DNA of 64,000 nucleotides from Lutispora thermophila DSM 19022 (GCF_900142105.1 NZ_FQZS01000005.1:1-64000); one strand, 5' to 3'; counted from the stretch's first letter, positions 26,199 through 35,429 are shown. Made by a program: numbers and translations. The notes: generated by a model not told the origin, from the letters alone.

Positions 26199-27926
26199 AT
26201 GTTGAGAAAGTTATTGACTTTTATGAAAAAATATGCTATATACGCTTTTTTAAGTCCTTTATTTATGATATTGGAAGTGTTGGCAGATATTATAATACCC
26301 TATATAATGTCACGTATTGTTGATGTAGGTATTGCAAATCAAGACATTCAATACATTGTAAAATTGGGAATAGCTATGGTAATATCAGCATTGCTGGCAA
26401 TGACCTTCGGTGTTTTAAGTGCCCATTGCGGTGCCCGAGCCGGTTATGGATTTGCCGCAGAAATAAGAGAAGAAACTTTCAGAAAGATTCAAAGCTTTTC
26501 CTTCACAAATCTTGATCAATTGACTGTTCCTTCGCTTATAACAAGACTTACCAACGATTGCAATACAATAGGTCAGGTTACCATGATGAGCCTTAGAATG
26601 GCTGTAAGGGCTCCTTTTATGTTGATATTTGCTCTTATTATGGCTTTTACCATAAATTCATCTCTAGCAAAAGTCTTTATGATTGTAATACCCATTACTG
26701 TAATTGCAATAGCTGTAGTATTATATAAAGCGGGTCCGCTCTTTAAGAAGCTTCAATCGCGTATAGACAGAGTAAATGCAATCATTCAGGAGAATTTGAT
26801 TGCCATAAAGGTTGTAAAATCCTTTAACAGGCAAGATCATGAAGAAAGAAGATTCAAAGAAAGGAATGACGATTTAAGAGATACAGCTCTAAAGGCAATC
26901 TCATTGATTCTATCACTTACTCCTGTTGTAAATCTGATGATATATTCTACTATCATCGCTGTACTGTGGTATGGAGGACGGCAGGTAATGATTGGTTCCA
27001 TGGGAAGCGGGGAGCTGATTTCTTTCATTACATATATAACTCAGGTATTAATGTCTCTTATGATGATTTCAATGTTCTTTATGCAGCTTATGAGAGGTGT
27101 TGCTTCAGGTAGCAGAATTCTGGAAGTACTAAATACGGAGTCTGAAATAAAGGAACCGAAAGAACCTGTAAAAGAGATGAAGGATGGTTCAATAAGCTTC
27201 TATAATGTAAGTTTTTCCTATCCCGGCAGTAAGGAGAAAGTGCTTAAGGATATAAATTTAAGCATCAAATCGGGAGAGATTATTGGTATTATTGGTTCAA
27301 CGGGTTCGTCCAAGTCCACCTTGGTTCAATTGATACCCAGGCTATATGATATCAATGAAGGTTCAGTGGTAATAGGAGGAGTGGATGTAAGAGATTATGA
27401 TATAAAAATCCTTCGTGATCAGGCAGCTTTTGTGCTTCAGAAGAATACATTGTTTTCCGGAACCATCCGTGACAATATGAAATGGGGAAAAGAAGACGCC
27501 ACTGATGAAGAGATCATCGAAGCGCTGAAGCAGGCACAGGCTTGGGAATTTGTTTCGAAGTATAAAGATGGATTGGATCATAGAGTAGAGCAAGGCGGTG
27601 ACAATTTCTCGGGAGGTCAGAAGCAAAGGCTTACAATTGCAAGAGCTTTGTTAAAATCCCCTAAAATTATTATACTTGATGACTCAACCAGTGCGGTAGA
27701 TATGGCTACAGATGCAAAGCTTCAAAAAGTCTTCAGAGAGGAATTGCCTAAGGTGACCATAATAATAATCGCTCAAAGGATATCCTCCATACAACATGCA
27801 GATAGGATATTGGTACTCCATGAAGGACAGATAGAGTCCATTGGAGATCATGATACTTTGATGAAAGTATCACCAATATATAGAGAAATCTATGAGTCTC
27901 AACAGAAAGGAGTGATTGGGCAATGA
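26199..27926 (+). CDS. Heterodimeric ABC exporter subunit with degenerate ATPase site (BmrC/TM287-like)
   Basis: A 575-residue ABC half-transporter. Six membrane helices lie in about 15-310 and the nucleotide-binding domain in about 330-575. Walker B reads IIILDDSTSAVD, with Asp in place of the catalytic Glu, and the switch region reads IIIIAQRISS, with Gln for His. These marks identify the inactive-site partner of heterodimers such as BmrCD or TM287/288. Walker A is GSTGSSKS, with Ser371 where an almost invariant Gly is expected. The signature FSGGQKQ is intact. The next gene overlaps by 4 bp (ATGA). The cargo is probably a drug or lipid. Confidence 0.9.
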   Translation: MLRKLLTFMKKYAIYAFLSPLFMILEVLADIIIPYIMSRIVDVGIANQDIQYIVKLGIAMVISALLAMTFGVLSAHCGARAGYGFAAEIREETFRKIQSFSFTNLDQLTVPSLITRLTNDCNTIGQVTMMSLRMAVRAPFMLIFALIMAFTINSSLAKVFMIVIPITVIAIAVVLYKAGPLFKKLQSRIDRVNAIIQENLIAIKVVKSFNRQDHEERRFKERNDDLRDTALKAISLILSLTPVVNLMIYSTIIAVLWYGGRQVMIGSMGSGELISFITYITQVLMSLMMISMFFMQLMRGVASGSRILEVLNTESEIKEPKEPVKEMKDGSISFYNVSFSYPGSKEKVLKDINLSIKSGEIIGIIGSTGSSKSTLVQLIPRLYDINEGSVVIGGVDVRDYDIKILRDQAAFVLQKNTLFSGTIRDNMKWGKEDATDEEIIEALKQAQAWEFVSKYKDGLDHRVEQGGDNFSGGQKQRLTIARALLKSPKIIILDDSTSAVDMATDAKLQKVFREELPKVTIIIIAQRISSIQHADRILVLHEGQIESIGDHDTLMKVSPIYREIYESQQKGVIGQ

Positions 27927-29755
27927 ATAGGCAATCAAAACCTTTACATCTGCGTCCAAAGGATCCGAAGAAGACTTTGATAAGACTCTTCAGCTATTTC
28001 AGATTTAATAAAGTCTACTTTTTTGGAGGAATACTATTTATTATATTAGGTGCTCTTGCTGAAATAGCTTCTAATGCCATGTTAAGTCCCATCATTGATA
28101 CATTTATTGAAGGAAAAGAGAAAAGAATTCTAATCAGATATTTTTTAATAATGGGCATGTTTGTAATAATCATAGCTTTGGGTCAATATTTGGGAAATTT
28201 GTTTATGGCAAAACTGTCCCAGAGAACGATTCACAGGATTCGTGAGGATATGTTTTCTCATATGGAAAAACTACCTATATCATACTTTGACAGAAATTCT
28301 CACGGCCAATTGATGTCTACATTCATAAATGATGTAGATATGCTTACTCAATCTCTGGAGCAGGGAATTTCTCAGTTTACAATATCATTAATAACAGTGG
28401 TAGGCACATTTGCCATGATGATATATTTAAGTCCCATACTCACTTTATTGGTAGCAGTTATGCTGATAGTCATGTTTAGAGCTATAAAATATGTTGGCAA
28501 GAAATCCGCAACCAATTTTAGGAATCAGCAGGCTGCCTTGGCTGATATGAACAGTTATGTTGAAGAGATGATGTCAGGACAGAAAGTGGTTAAAGTTTTT
28601 AACTATGAGGAACGGGCTATAGAATCATTTGTTAGGAAGAATGAACAGCTTCGCATAGCTAGCACTCAAGCTTCTACATACGGAGTTATGCTCATGCCTA
28701 TTATGGGTAATCTATCATATGTTACTTATGCCCTTGTATCTATGATGGGAGCATTTTTAGTTTTGAAAAAAGTTCTCAGTGTTGGGAACATTGCATCATT
28801 TTTGCAATATACCAGGTCTGTTTCGAGACCAATAACCATGTTTTCAAATCAACTAAATACATTATTTGCTGCCTTAGCAGGAGCGGAAAGAATCTTTGAA
28901 GTGTTAGATCAGGAAGAAGAAATTGACCAAGGAGATGTAAACCTTGTTAGAAATCGCAACGGAGAAAAGGGATATTGCTGGAGAATACCTAAAGAGAATG
29001 GAGAATATGAGGAAATACCTCTTAGAGGATATATAACTTTCAAAGATGTAAACTTCGGATATGATGAAGGGAAAAGGGTGCTGAAAAATATAAATCTCTA
29101 TGCCAAACCCGGTCAGAAGATTGCATTTGTGGGTTCTACCGGTGCAGGGAAAACCACCGTAACAAACCTTATCAACAGGTTCTATGAGATAAATGATGGC
29201 ACTATATTATTTGATGGTATAGATATAAGAAGAATTAATAAGCATGACTTAAGGAGTACCATGAGTATTGTGCTTCAGGATGTCCATTTGTTTGAGGGGA
29301 CTATCAAGGATAACATAAGATATGGGAGACTTGATGCCACAGATGAGGAGATAATTGAGGCGGCAAAGCTTGCTAATGCCCATTATTTCATCAAGAACCT
29401 TCCCAATGGTTATGATACTATGCTGACAGCAGACGGCATGAACCTATCTCAGGGTGAGAGACAGTTGCTGTCCATTGCAAGAGCTGCAGTTGCAGATCCT
29501 ACAATTCTAATACTTGATGAAGCTACATCATCTGTAGATACAAGGACTGAGAAGCTTATTGTAGAAGGCATGGATAAGTTGATGGAAGGAAGAACGACCT
29601 TTGTAATAGCCCATAGACTGTCTACTGTTCGTGACTCTGACGCTATAATGGTATTGGAACATGGAGAAATAATTGAAAGAGGCGATCATGAGGAGTTGAT
29701 GAATCTAAAAGGCCGTTACTATGAATTAAATACGGGAGCTGCAGAACTAGAATAA
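27923..29755 (+). CDS. Heterodimeric ABC exporter subunit with catalytic ATPase site (BmrD/TM288-like)
   Basis: A 610-residue ABC half-transporter partnering the preceding gene. Six membrane helices are in about 30-325. Walker A GSTGAGKT is intact, Walker B is LILDEATSSVD with the catalytic Glu, and the switch is VIAHRLST. The signature is degenerate, LSQGERQ instead of LSGGQ, as expected because it faces the degenerate site of the partner. Its linker between membrane and nucleotide domains has a longer insertion (about 345-375) than the partner. Translationally coupled to the first subunit and followed by a terminator. Confidence 0.93.
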   Translation: MNRQSKPLHLRPKDPKKTLIRLFSYFRFNKVYFFGGILFIILGALAEIASNAMLSPIIDTFIEGKEKRILIRYFLIMGMFVIIIALGQYLGNLFMAKLSQRTIHRIREDMFSHMEKLPISYFDRNSHGQLMSTFINDVDMLTQSLEQGISQFTISLITVVGTFAMMIYLSPILTLLVAVMLIVMFRAIKYVGKKSATNFRNQQAALADMNSYVEEMMSGQKVVKVFNYEERAIESFVRKNEQLRIASTQASTYGVMLMPIMGNLSYVTYALVSMMGAFLVLKKVLSVGNIASFLQYTRSVSRPITMFSNQLNTLFAALAGAERIFEVLDQEEEIDQGDVNLVRNRNGEKGYCWRIPKENGEYEEIPLRGYITFKDVNFGYDEGKRVLKNINLYAKPGQKIAFVGSTGAGKTTVTNLINRFYEINDGTILFDGIDIRRINKHDLRSTMSIVLQDVHLFEGTIKDNIRYGRLDATDEEIIEAAKLANAHYFIKNLPNGYDTMLTADGMNLSQGERQLLSIARAAVADPTILILDEATSSVDTRTEKLIVEGMDKLMEGRTTFVIAHRLSTVRDSDAIMVLEHGEIIERGDHEELMNLKGRYYELNTGAAELE

Positions 29756-29761
29756 ATTTAT

Positions 29762-29791
29762 AAGAGTACACCTGAAAAGGTGTGCTTTTTT
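29762..29791 (+). terminator. Terminator of the MarR-ABC operon
   Basis: AGTACACCT pairs with AGGTGTGCT around a short loop and is followed by a T-run. Confidence 0.85.
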
Positions 29792-29849
29792 GTGGGCTTT
29801 AGCCTGTTGAGCATGAAGCGAGTTTCTCGAGAGAGAAATGAGCCATACG

Positions 29850-30305
29850 AAACAATAAACCACCCGCTATGCGGGTGCGAGACGGAAGTTATACAAAAAA
29901 ATCACCTTTCTGTTATAATAGAGTTGTTCAAGCTACTATAACAACGAAAGGAAAGAGTGCACTAATGATATTTGATAAACATGCAAACTTAAAATATAAG
30001 TTTGGAAAAAGGCATTTTTGGGCAGAGGGTTGCTATGTAAGTACTGTAGGGTTAAATGAAGCAACCATAAAGAAATACATACAAGAACAAGAAAAGCATG
30101 ACATAATGATAGACAAATTAAGTGTGAAGTAATATGAAGACTAAGGGGTAGCAAGTAATACGGTCGTCCCTTAAGGGGCGGCAAAAGCGACAAGGGCGTA
30201 GTGGCTTGAACGAAGTGAAAGCCAGCGTCTTTAGGCGCTGGCCGGTAACAGAGGCTTATAGCCTCAGAGCAAACTACCCGTTTTACGGGTAGTTATGATT
30301 TAATG
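29850..30305 (+). mobile_element. Internally deleted IS200/IS605-type element
   Basis: Both subterminal hairpin ends are present. On the left, CACCCGC-TAT-GCGGGTG (29861-29877). On the right, GCCAGCG/CGCTGGC (30221-30242), GAGGC/GCCTC (30251-30265) and AACTACCCG-TTTTA-CGGGTAGTT (30272-30294). Between them is only the 3' part of a Y1 transposase. Exact ends are approximate because this family makes no inverted repeats or target duplications. It lacks the HUH half of the enzyme, so it could move only if TnpA is supplied elsewhere. Confidence 0.8.
29947..30132 (+). pseudogene. C-terminal fragment of IS200-type transposase TnpA
   Basis: The segment starting at KGKSALMIFDKHANLKYKFG and ending IKKYIQEQEKHDIMIDKLSV matches the last third of IS200/IS605 Y1 transposases. 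The catalytic tyrosine region (IKKYIQEQE) is kept, but the N-terminal two thirds with the HUH metal motif are missing. The leader sequence upstream of the element's usual start is joined directly to this fragment, so this is a clean internal deletion. Confidence 0.85.
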
Positions 30306-30490
30306 AAAATAATTCACCTATTATGAGTCATATAGATAAACATAGGAAAGCACAACTTTCAGTCAGAAAGATGAGTTAAACTAAGTTAAAGGTGATTACA
30401 GCATTTGACTATATTGTATCATGATGGTATCATTTCCATGACCTTATTTAAGCCTGTATGGCTTATTATTTTTTATGGAGGGTTGTGTTA

Positions 30491-30994
30491 ATGAAATCAA
30501 AAAAAGTCCATCTAAGGCAGGAGGTTTTTGAAGCGGATGCATATAAAATTGCCGCTTGGTTGGAAGATCAGGAAGTATCAAAATATTTGAATGAACATCA
30601 AAATGTATCAAAGTCCATTAGATTAGTATTGCAAAGGATGAATATGCCTATATTGACTCATGTATTCAATCAAAACGGCAGTTTCTTTGTAATATTGGAA
30701 GAACAGCTACCTATAGGATTTCTAAGATTAGTTCCAAAGGGTAAAATGGCAGAAATGGTAATTGTAATAGGTGATAAAGAAAAATGGGGATTGGGATTAG
30801 GAAAGAATGCCATAATTCAAGGCTTGAACCATGCATTTTTTTCTTGGAGAGTTGATAGTGTAATTGCAAAAATTAATTATAAGAATGAACGATCCATCAG
30901 AGTCTTTAGAAGGGTGGGATTTAAGCCTGACAGAGAATTGGCAAAAGAAATCCAATATTCAATTACCATGGAAGACTTTCTGAAGATAAGCTAA
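30491..30994 (+). CDS. GNAT-family acetyltransferase
   Basis: A 167-residue acetyltransferase of the RimJ/RimL-like GNAT group, transferring acetyl from acetyl-CoA to an amine or protein N-terminus. The acetyl-CoA loop is KEKWGLGLGKNAI at about residues 96-108 and the C-terminal NYKNERSIRVFRRVGFKPD is typical. The start at 30491 has GGAGGG upstream. An in-frame ATG at 30458 lies before that site. Monocistronic. Substrate unknown. Confidence 0.85.
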   Translation: MKSKKVHLRQEVFEADAYKIAAWLEDQEVSKYLNEHQNVSKSIRLVLQRMNMPILTHVFNQNGSFFVILEEQLPIGFLRLVPKGKMAEMVIVIGDKEKWGLGLGKNAIIQGLNHAFFSWRVDSVIAKINYKNERSIRVFRRVGFKPDRELAKEIQYSITMEDFLKIS

Positions 30995-31130
30995 TAAGGT
31001 CCGATAAAAACAGGAATTTAATATAGATCTATATGTGGGATTTCCTAAATTTTGATCTTTCAGGGGTTGATGACTAAGATATCCCCAAAATATGAAATAG
31101 CAATATTGTTTGGGCGATGTTAAAAGAGAT

Positions 31131-31170
31131 GACTTAATAAATATTTGATGAGACAAATATTTATTAAGTC
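31131..31170. terminator. Bidirectional terminator with 17-bp perfect stem
   Basis: GACTTAATAAATATTTG (31131-31147) pairs perfectly with CAAATATTTATTAAGTC (31154-31170), flanked by AAAAGAG and CTCTTTTT. It serves the plus-strand acetyltransferase and overlaps the stop codon of the minus-strand YggT gene. Confidence 0.85.
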
Positions 31171-31519
31171 ACTCTTTTTCTGCCTTTATACGAATGAGAC
31201 CTACAATGCCCCAAGCTATGACAGAGTAAACTATCATGCCGATTATAGTGGCAGGCTCTAATACTGATTTTGACGTGAGTCCTTTAGATACAAAAGAATT
31301 GAATATTCCGGTAAAAGGTGCTATGAATATTCCCGTCATGGAATATATAAACGATACAAATCCATTATCAGGATTTGCACCTAAAAGTTTAAAAAGGAAA
31401 CGAAACAGCAGAAGAGCCTCAATCAGGCTCAGTATATAATAGATTGCATGTTTAGTCTTTTTAAACCATAGGGGTTTGTCATAATCTATATCATTACGAT
31501 TTTTTGTAAAATTACTCAT
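31169..31519 (-). CDS. YggT-family membrane protein
   Basis: A 116-residue protein with two hydrophobic segments (about 27-50 and 88-110) and the YggT-like stretch LLLFRFLFKLLGANPDNGF followed by FIAPFTGIF. The family is linked to membrane or cell-division organisation and osmotic tolerance, but has no defined activity. AGGAG precedes the ATG. Monocistronic. Confidence 0.8.
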   Translation of the reverse strand: MSNFTKNRNDIDYDKPLWFKKTKHAIYYILSLIEALLLFRFLFKLLGANPDNGFVSFIYSMTGIFIAPFTGIFNSFVSKGLTSKSVLEPATIIGMIVYSVIAWGIVGLIRIKAEKE

Positions 31520-31679
31520 AATATCATTTCAGACTCCTAAAATTAGATCATTATTCTCTATTATTCCAAATTCCTCGAATAATATGTGTAGTAAAAGATG
31601 GCTTTATTATTGTTATTTTTTTGCCTGTGATGTAGAATTATTATGAAATGTTGTATTAAATATGGAGGTGGTGTATATA

Positions 31680-32093
31680 ATGTTTGAATGGAAAGATGCT
31701 TACAAAGTTAATGTGCCTGAAATAGACAAGCAACATAGGGAGCTTTTCAGAATAGGAAGGGAAATTGCTGATCTTGTTGATGCAAAGGATGATTATGATC
31801 ATTTCGATGAGATAATGGCGATTTTGAAGCAGTTGAAAGACTATACCTTTTATCACTTTCAATATGAGGAAAAGCTTATGGAGAAATATGGTTATGAAGG
31901 GACTGACCTTCATAAGATTGAGCATCTTTTCTTGACAAAGAAGATTGAGAAATTTGAAGAAGAAGATTTAGATGAAAAACAAGGTGAAGCTGTTGTTGAA
32001 CTGGTCAACTTTATTTCTGACTGGATATGTGGTCATATACTGAAAACTGATATGAAATACAAGGATTTTTTTAATAAAGTTATACAGGATTAA
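31680..32093 (+). CDS. Bacteriohemerythrin
   Basis: A 137-residue single-domain hemerythrin with all di-iron ligands in place: His19, His59, Glu63, His78, His82, His119 and Asp124. Bacteriohemerythrins bind O2 and in anaerobes probably deliver or scavenge it. The ATG at 31680 follows GGAGGTGG. An upstream ATG at 31662 lies in the site itself. It is not fused to a chemoreceptor. Standing alone upstream of a permease gene, it is likely an oxygen-protection protein. Confidence 0.95.
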   Translation: MFEWKDAYKVNVPEIDKQHRELFRIGREIADLVDAKDDYDHFDEIMAILKQLKDYTFYHFQYEEKLMEKYGYEGTDLHKIEHLFLTKKIEKFEEEDLDEKQGEAVVELVNFISDWICGHILKTDMKYKDFFNKVIQD

Positions 32094-32129
32094 TCGCAGC
32101 ATTAATATCAACTAAAAAGGAAGAGTTAA

Positions 32130-33095
32130 ATGAATGTATTTTTATTTGTACTAACAAACAATATAATACCCATATTTACTGTTGTAGCACTAGGCTTTCT
32201 ACTTGGCAAGAAATTTAATTTGGACATAGGCACTATATCAAAGATGATATTTTATGTTATCATACCTTGCTTTGTTTTTGTGAATATTTATAAAACTGAA
32301 ATACACATCGATATGATGAAGGTCATGCTGATAGCTGCCACAATTCTCCTATGCAATTTTTTACTTTCAGCTTTTATAGCTAAAATTAGAGGATATGACA
32401 TAGGAATGAAAAATGCCTTTGCTAACTCAATTATGTTCTTCAATTCTGCCAACATAGGAGTTCCATTAATCACTTTAGTATTCAGCAATGAACCTTTTGT
32501 AATAAATGGGGAAACACCTTATTTAAGCACAGCTATTGCAGCTCAGATAATGGTTATGCTGTTTCAGAATATCACTATTAATACAATAGGATTTATAAAT
32601 GCAGGCAGGGCTAGTACACAATGGAAGGATTCTCTGGCAAAGGTTTTAAAAATGCCAATTATATATACTATTATTCTGGCATTCATATTTAAATTCTCAA
32701 ATTATGATTTGACCAAAGTTCCAATATGGCCTTCATTGAATTATTGTGCCAACGCACTTGTAGCAGTTAACCTCATTGCACTGGGAGTTCAATTGTCAAA
32801 AACTAATTTCAGTCTAAAAAATAAAGAAGTTTATTTATCATGTTTGGTAAGGTTGATCATTGCTCCTATAATGAGTGTAATATTGATAAATATGTTACAG
32901 TTGAAGGGTATTGTTGCTCAGGTTGCAATGATTTCTGCAGCATTACCTACAGCGGTAAACACAGCCCTCATTGCTGTAGAATTTGATAATTATCCTGATT
33001 TTGCTTCTCAAACTGTTATGGTATCCACACTATTAAGTGCGATTACTTTATCATTTGTCATCTATTTTGCAAGAGTGTTATTTCCAGTAATATGA
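32130..33095 (+). CDS. AEC-family (auxin efflux carrier/malate permease) transporter
   Basis: A 321-residue permease with about ten membrane helices in two halves. Markers are the family-typical GFLLGKKFNLD at the start and FFNSANIGVPLITLVF in the middle, with IALGVQLS later. Bacterial AEC proteins transport malate, citrate or malonate. The substrate cannot be read here. It is 36 bp after the hemerythrin gene and may be co-transcribed, although the link is not obvious. A terminator follows. Confidence 0.85.
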   Translation: MNVFLFVLTNNIIPIFTVVALGFLLGKKFNLDIGTISKMIFYVIIPCFVFVNIYKTEIHIDMMKVMLIAATILLCNFLLSAFIAKIRGYDIGMKNAFANSIMFFNSANIGVPLITLVFSNEPFVINGETPYLSTAIAAQIMVMLFQNITINTIGFINAGRASTQWKDSLAKVLKMPIIYTIILAFIFKFSNYDLTKVPIWPSLNYCANALVAVNLIALGVQLSKTNFSLKNKEVYLSCLVRLIIAPIMSVILINMLQLKGIVAQVAMISAALPTAVNTALIAVEFDNYPDFASQTVMVSTLLSAITLSFVIYFARVLFPVI

Positions 33096-33123
33096 TAGAT
33101 TGTGATAATGAATCCATATTTAG

Positions 33124-33160
33124 AATACATAATATCTTAATAGGTATTATGTATTTTTTT
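33124..33160 (+). terminator. Terminator after the AEC transporter
   Basis: AATACATAATA (33124-33134) pairs perfectly with TATTATGTATT (33145-33155), followed by a T-run. Confidence 0.9.
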
Positions 33161-33170
33161 GCATATAACA

Positions 33171-33199
33171 TTGACATTCAATCTCAATGAGACTATTAT
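33171..33199 (+). promoter_or_regulatory. Promoter of the feo operon
   Basis: TTGACA (33171-33176), 17-bp spacer, TATTAT (33194-33199), close to the sigma-A consensus. The Fur box starts 15 bp downstream. Confidence 0.85.
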
Positions 33200-33213
33200 A
33201 ATAATGTAGTAAG

Positions 33214-33228
33214 TGAGAATGCTTATCA
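33214..33228. promoter_or_regulatory. Fur box
   Basis: TGAGAAT-G-CTTATCA matches the 7-1-7 Fur consensus TGATAAT-N-ATTATCA at 12 of 14 arm positions. It lies downstream of the promoter and just before the feoA ribosome site, consistent with iron-dependent repression. Confidence 0.85.
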
Positions 33229-33244
33229 TTAGGGGGACTGAAAT

Positions 33245-33478
33245 ATGAGTTTATATGATCTAAAGCCTGGTCAACAGGGATATATTCAATCAGTAAAAGG
33301 AGATGACAAGTTGGCAAAAAGGCTTTTGGCTTTGGGATGCATCGAAGGTACTCCAGTAAAAGTGAAGCTTGTTGCACCATTAGGAGATCCCATCGTTATA
33401 AGCCTTCGTGGATTTGATCTTGCTATAAGGAAGAGGGATGCGAAGAACATACTTTTGAAGGAGGTAAAGGAGGCATAA
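33245..33478 (+). CDS. feoA: Ferrous iron transport protein FeoA
   Basis: A 77-residue SH3-like FeoA with MSLYDLKPGQQGYIQSV and LLALGCIEGTPVKVKLVAPL. FeoA is the small cytoplasmic partner of FeoB in Fe(II) uptake. AGGGGG precedes the ATG. The stop is 2 bp before feoB. Controlled by the Fur box upstream. Confidence 0.95.
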   Translation: MSLYDLKPGQQGYIQSVKGDDKLAKRLLALGCIEGTPVKVKLVAPLGDPIVISLRGFDLAIRKRDAKNILLKEVKEA

Positions 33479-33480
33479 GA

Positions 33481-35250
33481 TTGATAACAGCAGCATTATT
33501 GGGTAATCCCAATGTAGGAAAGACCACGCTTTTCAACTATCTTACTGGCTCCAATCAATACGTAGGAAATTGGCCAGGTGTTACAGTAGAGAAAAAAGAA
33601 GGTTATATCGATAACAATATTAAAATAGTTGATTTACCCGGCATATATGCATTGGATACCTATTCAAATGAAGAGAAGGTTTCTAAGGAATTCTTGGAAA
33701 AAGGAAATGTGGATGTAATTATAAATATCGTTGACGCTTCAACGCTGGATAGGAATTTATATTTGACACTTCAACTTAAACAGTTTAATAAGCCAATTAT
33801 TTTGGTTCTTAATATGATGGATGTTGCTAAATCAAAAGGTATTAAAATAGATTTTCAAAAGCTCGAAAGTAAGCTTGGGGTTAAGGTTATCCCAATATCA
33901 GCATCTAAAGGTATAGGATTAGAAGATGTAAAGAAGCTGCTTAAAAGCGGTAATTTTTATAGCTTATCAAATGAGAATGATTATCATTATATAGAGGATG
34001 AAAAGAAAAATTATAGATTCATTGAGGAAGTTCTTGCTGAAGCCATAGTGAAAGAAAAAGAGGAAGGCATGACTATAGGAGATAGAATTGACTCAATTGT
34101 TTTGAACAAGTTTTTGGCTTATCCTTTATTCCTTTTAATATTATATGTGATTTTCAAGCTTACATTTACATGGGTTGGACAACCACTGTCAGATCTTATG
34201 GATGAGTATGTCATCGGTGGCGTAGTATCTTTACTGGAAAGTTTACTGGAAAACAGTAGCCCTTGGTTCAAATCTTTGATAATAGATGGTATAGTTGGGG
34301 GAGTAGGTTCGGTTATTGTATTTTTACCTGTAGTAATGACCTTATTTTTAGGTATATCTTTCCTCGAAGACAGCGGATATATGGCCAGAGCAGCTTTCAT
34401 TATGGATAGAATCATGAGAAGGATAGGTTTATCAGGTAAAGCCTTTATTCCTTTTATTATTGGTTTTGGATGTTCAGTGCCAGGTATCATGTCTGCTAGG
34501 ACTCTAGAAAGCGAGAAGGACAGAAAGTTGACGGCACTATTGGTTCCTCTTATGTCTTGCAATGCAAGGTTGCCTGTTTATGCCTTGTTTGCAAGTGTGT
34601 TTTTCCCTGGCAAGGAGTCATTTGTTACCTTTTCATTGTATTTGCTAGGTATTGCTGTAGCAATTTTTATTGGAATCCTTTTTAAAAACACAATATTTAG
34701 GAAAGGTGAAGAGCCTTTTATTATAGAATTACCACAGTATAAAATGCCAGAGTTTAAGAGCCTTATGAGAAATACTTGGGAAAAAGGAAAAGGATTTTTG
34801 AAAAAGGCGGGAACTATAATATTCTCAATGTCTGTAATCGTATGGCTTTTATCTAATTTCAACTTCAACGGTATGGTAGGCATGGAAGATAGCTTCTTGG
34901 CTCATATAGGAGGAGTTATATCGCCTATATTCAAACCTATGGGTTATGGAACATGGCAAAGCTCAGTAGCATTATTGACAGGCCTTATGGCAAAGGAAGT
35001 AGTTGTGAGCACCATGGGTGTTGTATACGGAGCAGATTTGCAGAATATACTTCTTCAATATTTTACGCCTATAGCTGCCTATAGCTATCTTGTTTTCGTA
35101 TTATTGTATACACCTTGCGTATCTGTAATAGCAGTTATGAGAAAGGAATTCGGCAGTAAGATGATGGCTTTCTCAGTAGTATATCAGTTGATATTGGCTT
35201 GGATTGCATCCTTCCTTGTATATAATTTATGTAGCCTTATATTAGGCTAG
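33481..35250 (+). CDS. feoB: Ferrous iron transporter FeoB
   Basis: A 589-residue FeoB. The N-terminal G domain has GNPNVGKT (residues 8-15), the switch GNWPGVTVEKKEG and DLPGIYAL. A helical regulatory region leads to the membrane part from about 210 with the paired Gate motifs (GFGCSVPGIMSAR near 330 and the later half). It is somewhat shorter than the 650-770 residues of many FeoB proteins, mainly in the loops and C-terminus. The start is TTG with AAGGAGG upstream. Iron-repressed through the Fur box. Confidence 0.96.
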   Translation: MITAALLGNPNVGKTTLFNYLTGSNQYVGNWPGVTVEKKEGYIDNNIKIVDLPGIYALDTYSNEEKVSKEFLEKGNVDVIINIVDASTLDRNLYLTLQLKQFNKPIILVLNMMDVAKSKGIKIDFQKLESKLGVKVIPISASKGIGLEDVKKLLKSGNFYSLSNENDYHYIEDEKKNYRFIEEVLAEAIVKEKEEGMTIGDRIDSIVLNKFLAYPLFLLILYVIFKLTFTWVGQPLSDLMDEYVIGGVVSLLESLLENSSPWFKSLIIDGIVGGVGSVIVFLPVVMTLFLGISFLEDSGYMARAAFIMDRIMRRIGLSGKAFIPFIIGFGCSVPGIMSARTLESEKDRKLTALLVPLMSCNARLPVYALFASVFFPGKESFVTFSLYLLGIAVAIFIGILFKNTIFRKGEEPFIIELPQYKMPEFKSLMRNTWEKGKGFLKKAGTIIFSMSVIVWLLSNFNFNGMVGMEDSFLAHIGGVISPIFKPMGYGTWQSSVALLTGLMAKEVVVSTMGVVYGADLQNILLQYFTPIAAYSYLVFVLLYTPCVSVIAVMRKEFGSKMMAFSVVYQLILAWIASFLVYNLCSLILG

Positions 35251-35265
35251 GAGAGGGGAATATAT

Positions 35266-35415
35266 ATGGAAATATTAATTGCCTTGGGTATTGTGGCATT
35301 GGCAGCTTTTCTACTTTTCAGAAGTGGAAAGAAAAAGACAAAGGGAGATTGTGGTTGTGGTTGTGGAAGTTGCTCCTTACAGTGTCCTGTAAATGAAGAT
35401 CAAAGGGAAAAATAG
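35266..35415 (+). CDS. FeoB-associated Cys-rich membrane protein
   Basis: A 49-residue protein missed by simple length cut-offs. A membrane helix at residues 2-18 is followed by a Lys-rich stop-transfer and a cysteine cluster DCGCGCGSCSLQC with five cysteines (29, 31, 33, 36, 40). This matches the FeoB-associated Cys-rich family, found directly after feoB in many Firmicutes and thought to help iron handling or act as FeoC substitute. GAGAGGGGAA precedes the ATG. It lies 15 bp after feoB. Confidence 0.92.
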   Translation: MEILIALGIVALAAFLLFRSGKKKTKGDCGCGCGSCSLQCPVNEDQREK

Positions 35416-35429
35416 CAGGTAAATGGTAT

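Noticed and set aside
26199-27926. First ABC subunit as a pseudogene because of altered Walker A and B
   Set aside because: The frame is intact, the partner is coupled, and Asp for Glu and Gln for His are normal for degenerate sites of heterodimeric exporters.
29869-29946. First 26 codons of the ORF around the IS200 fragment as real protein
   Set aside because: They read through the left hairpin and leader of the element. Similarity to transposase begins only at KGKSALMIF.
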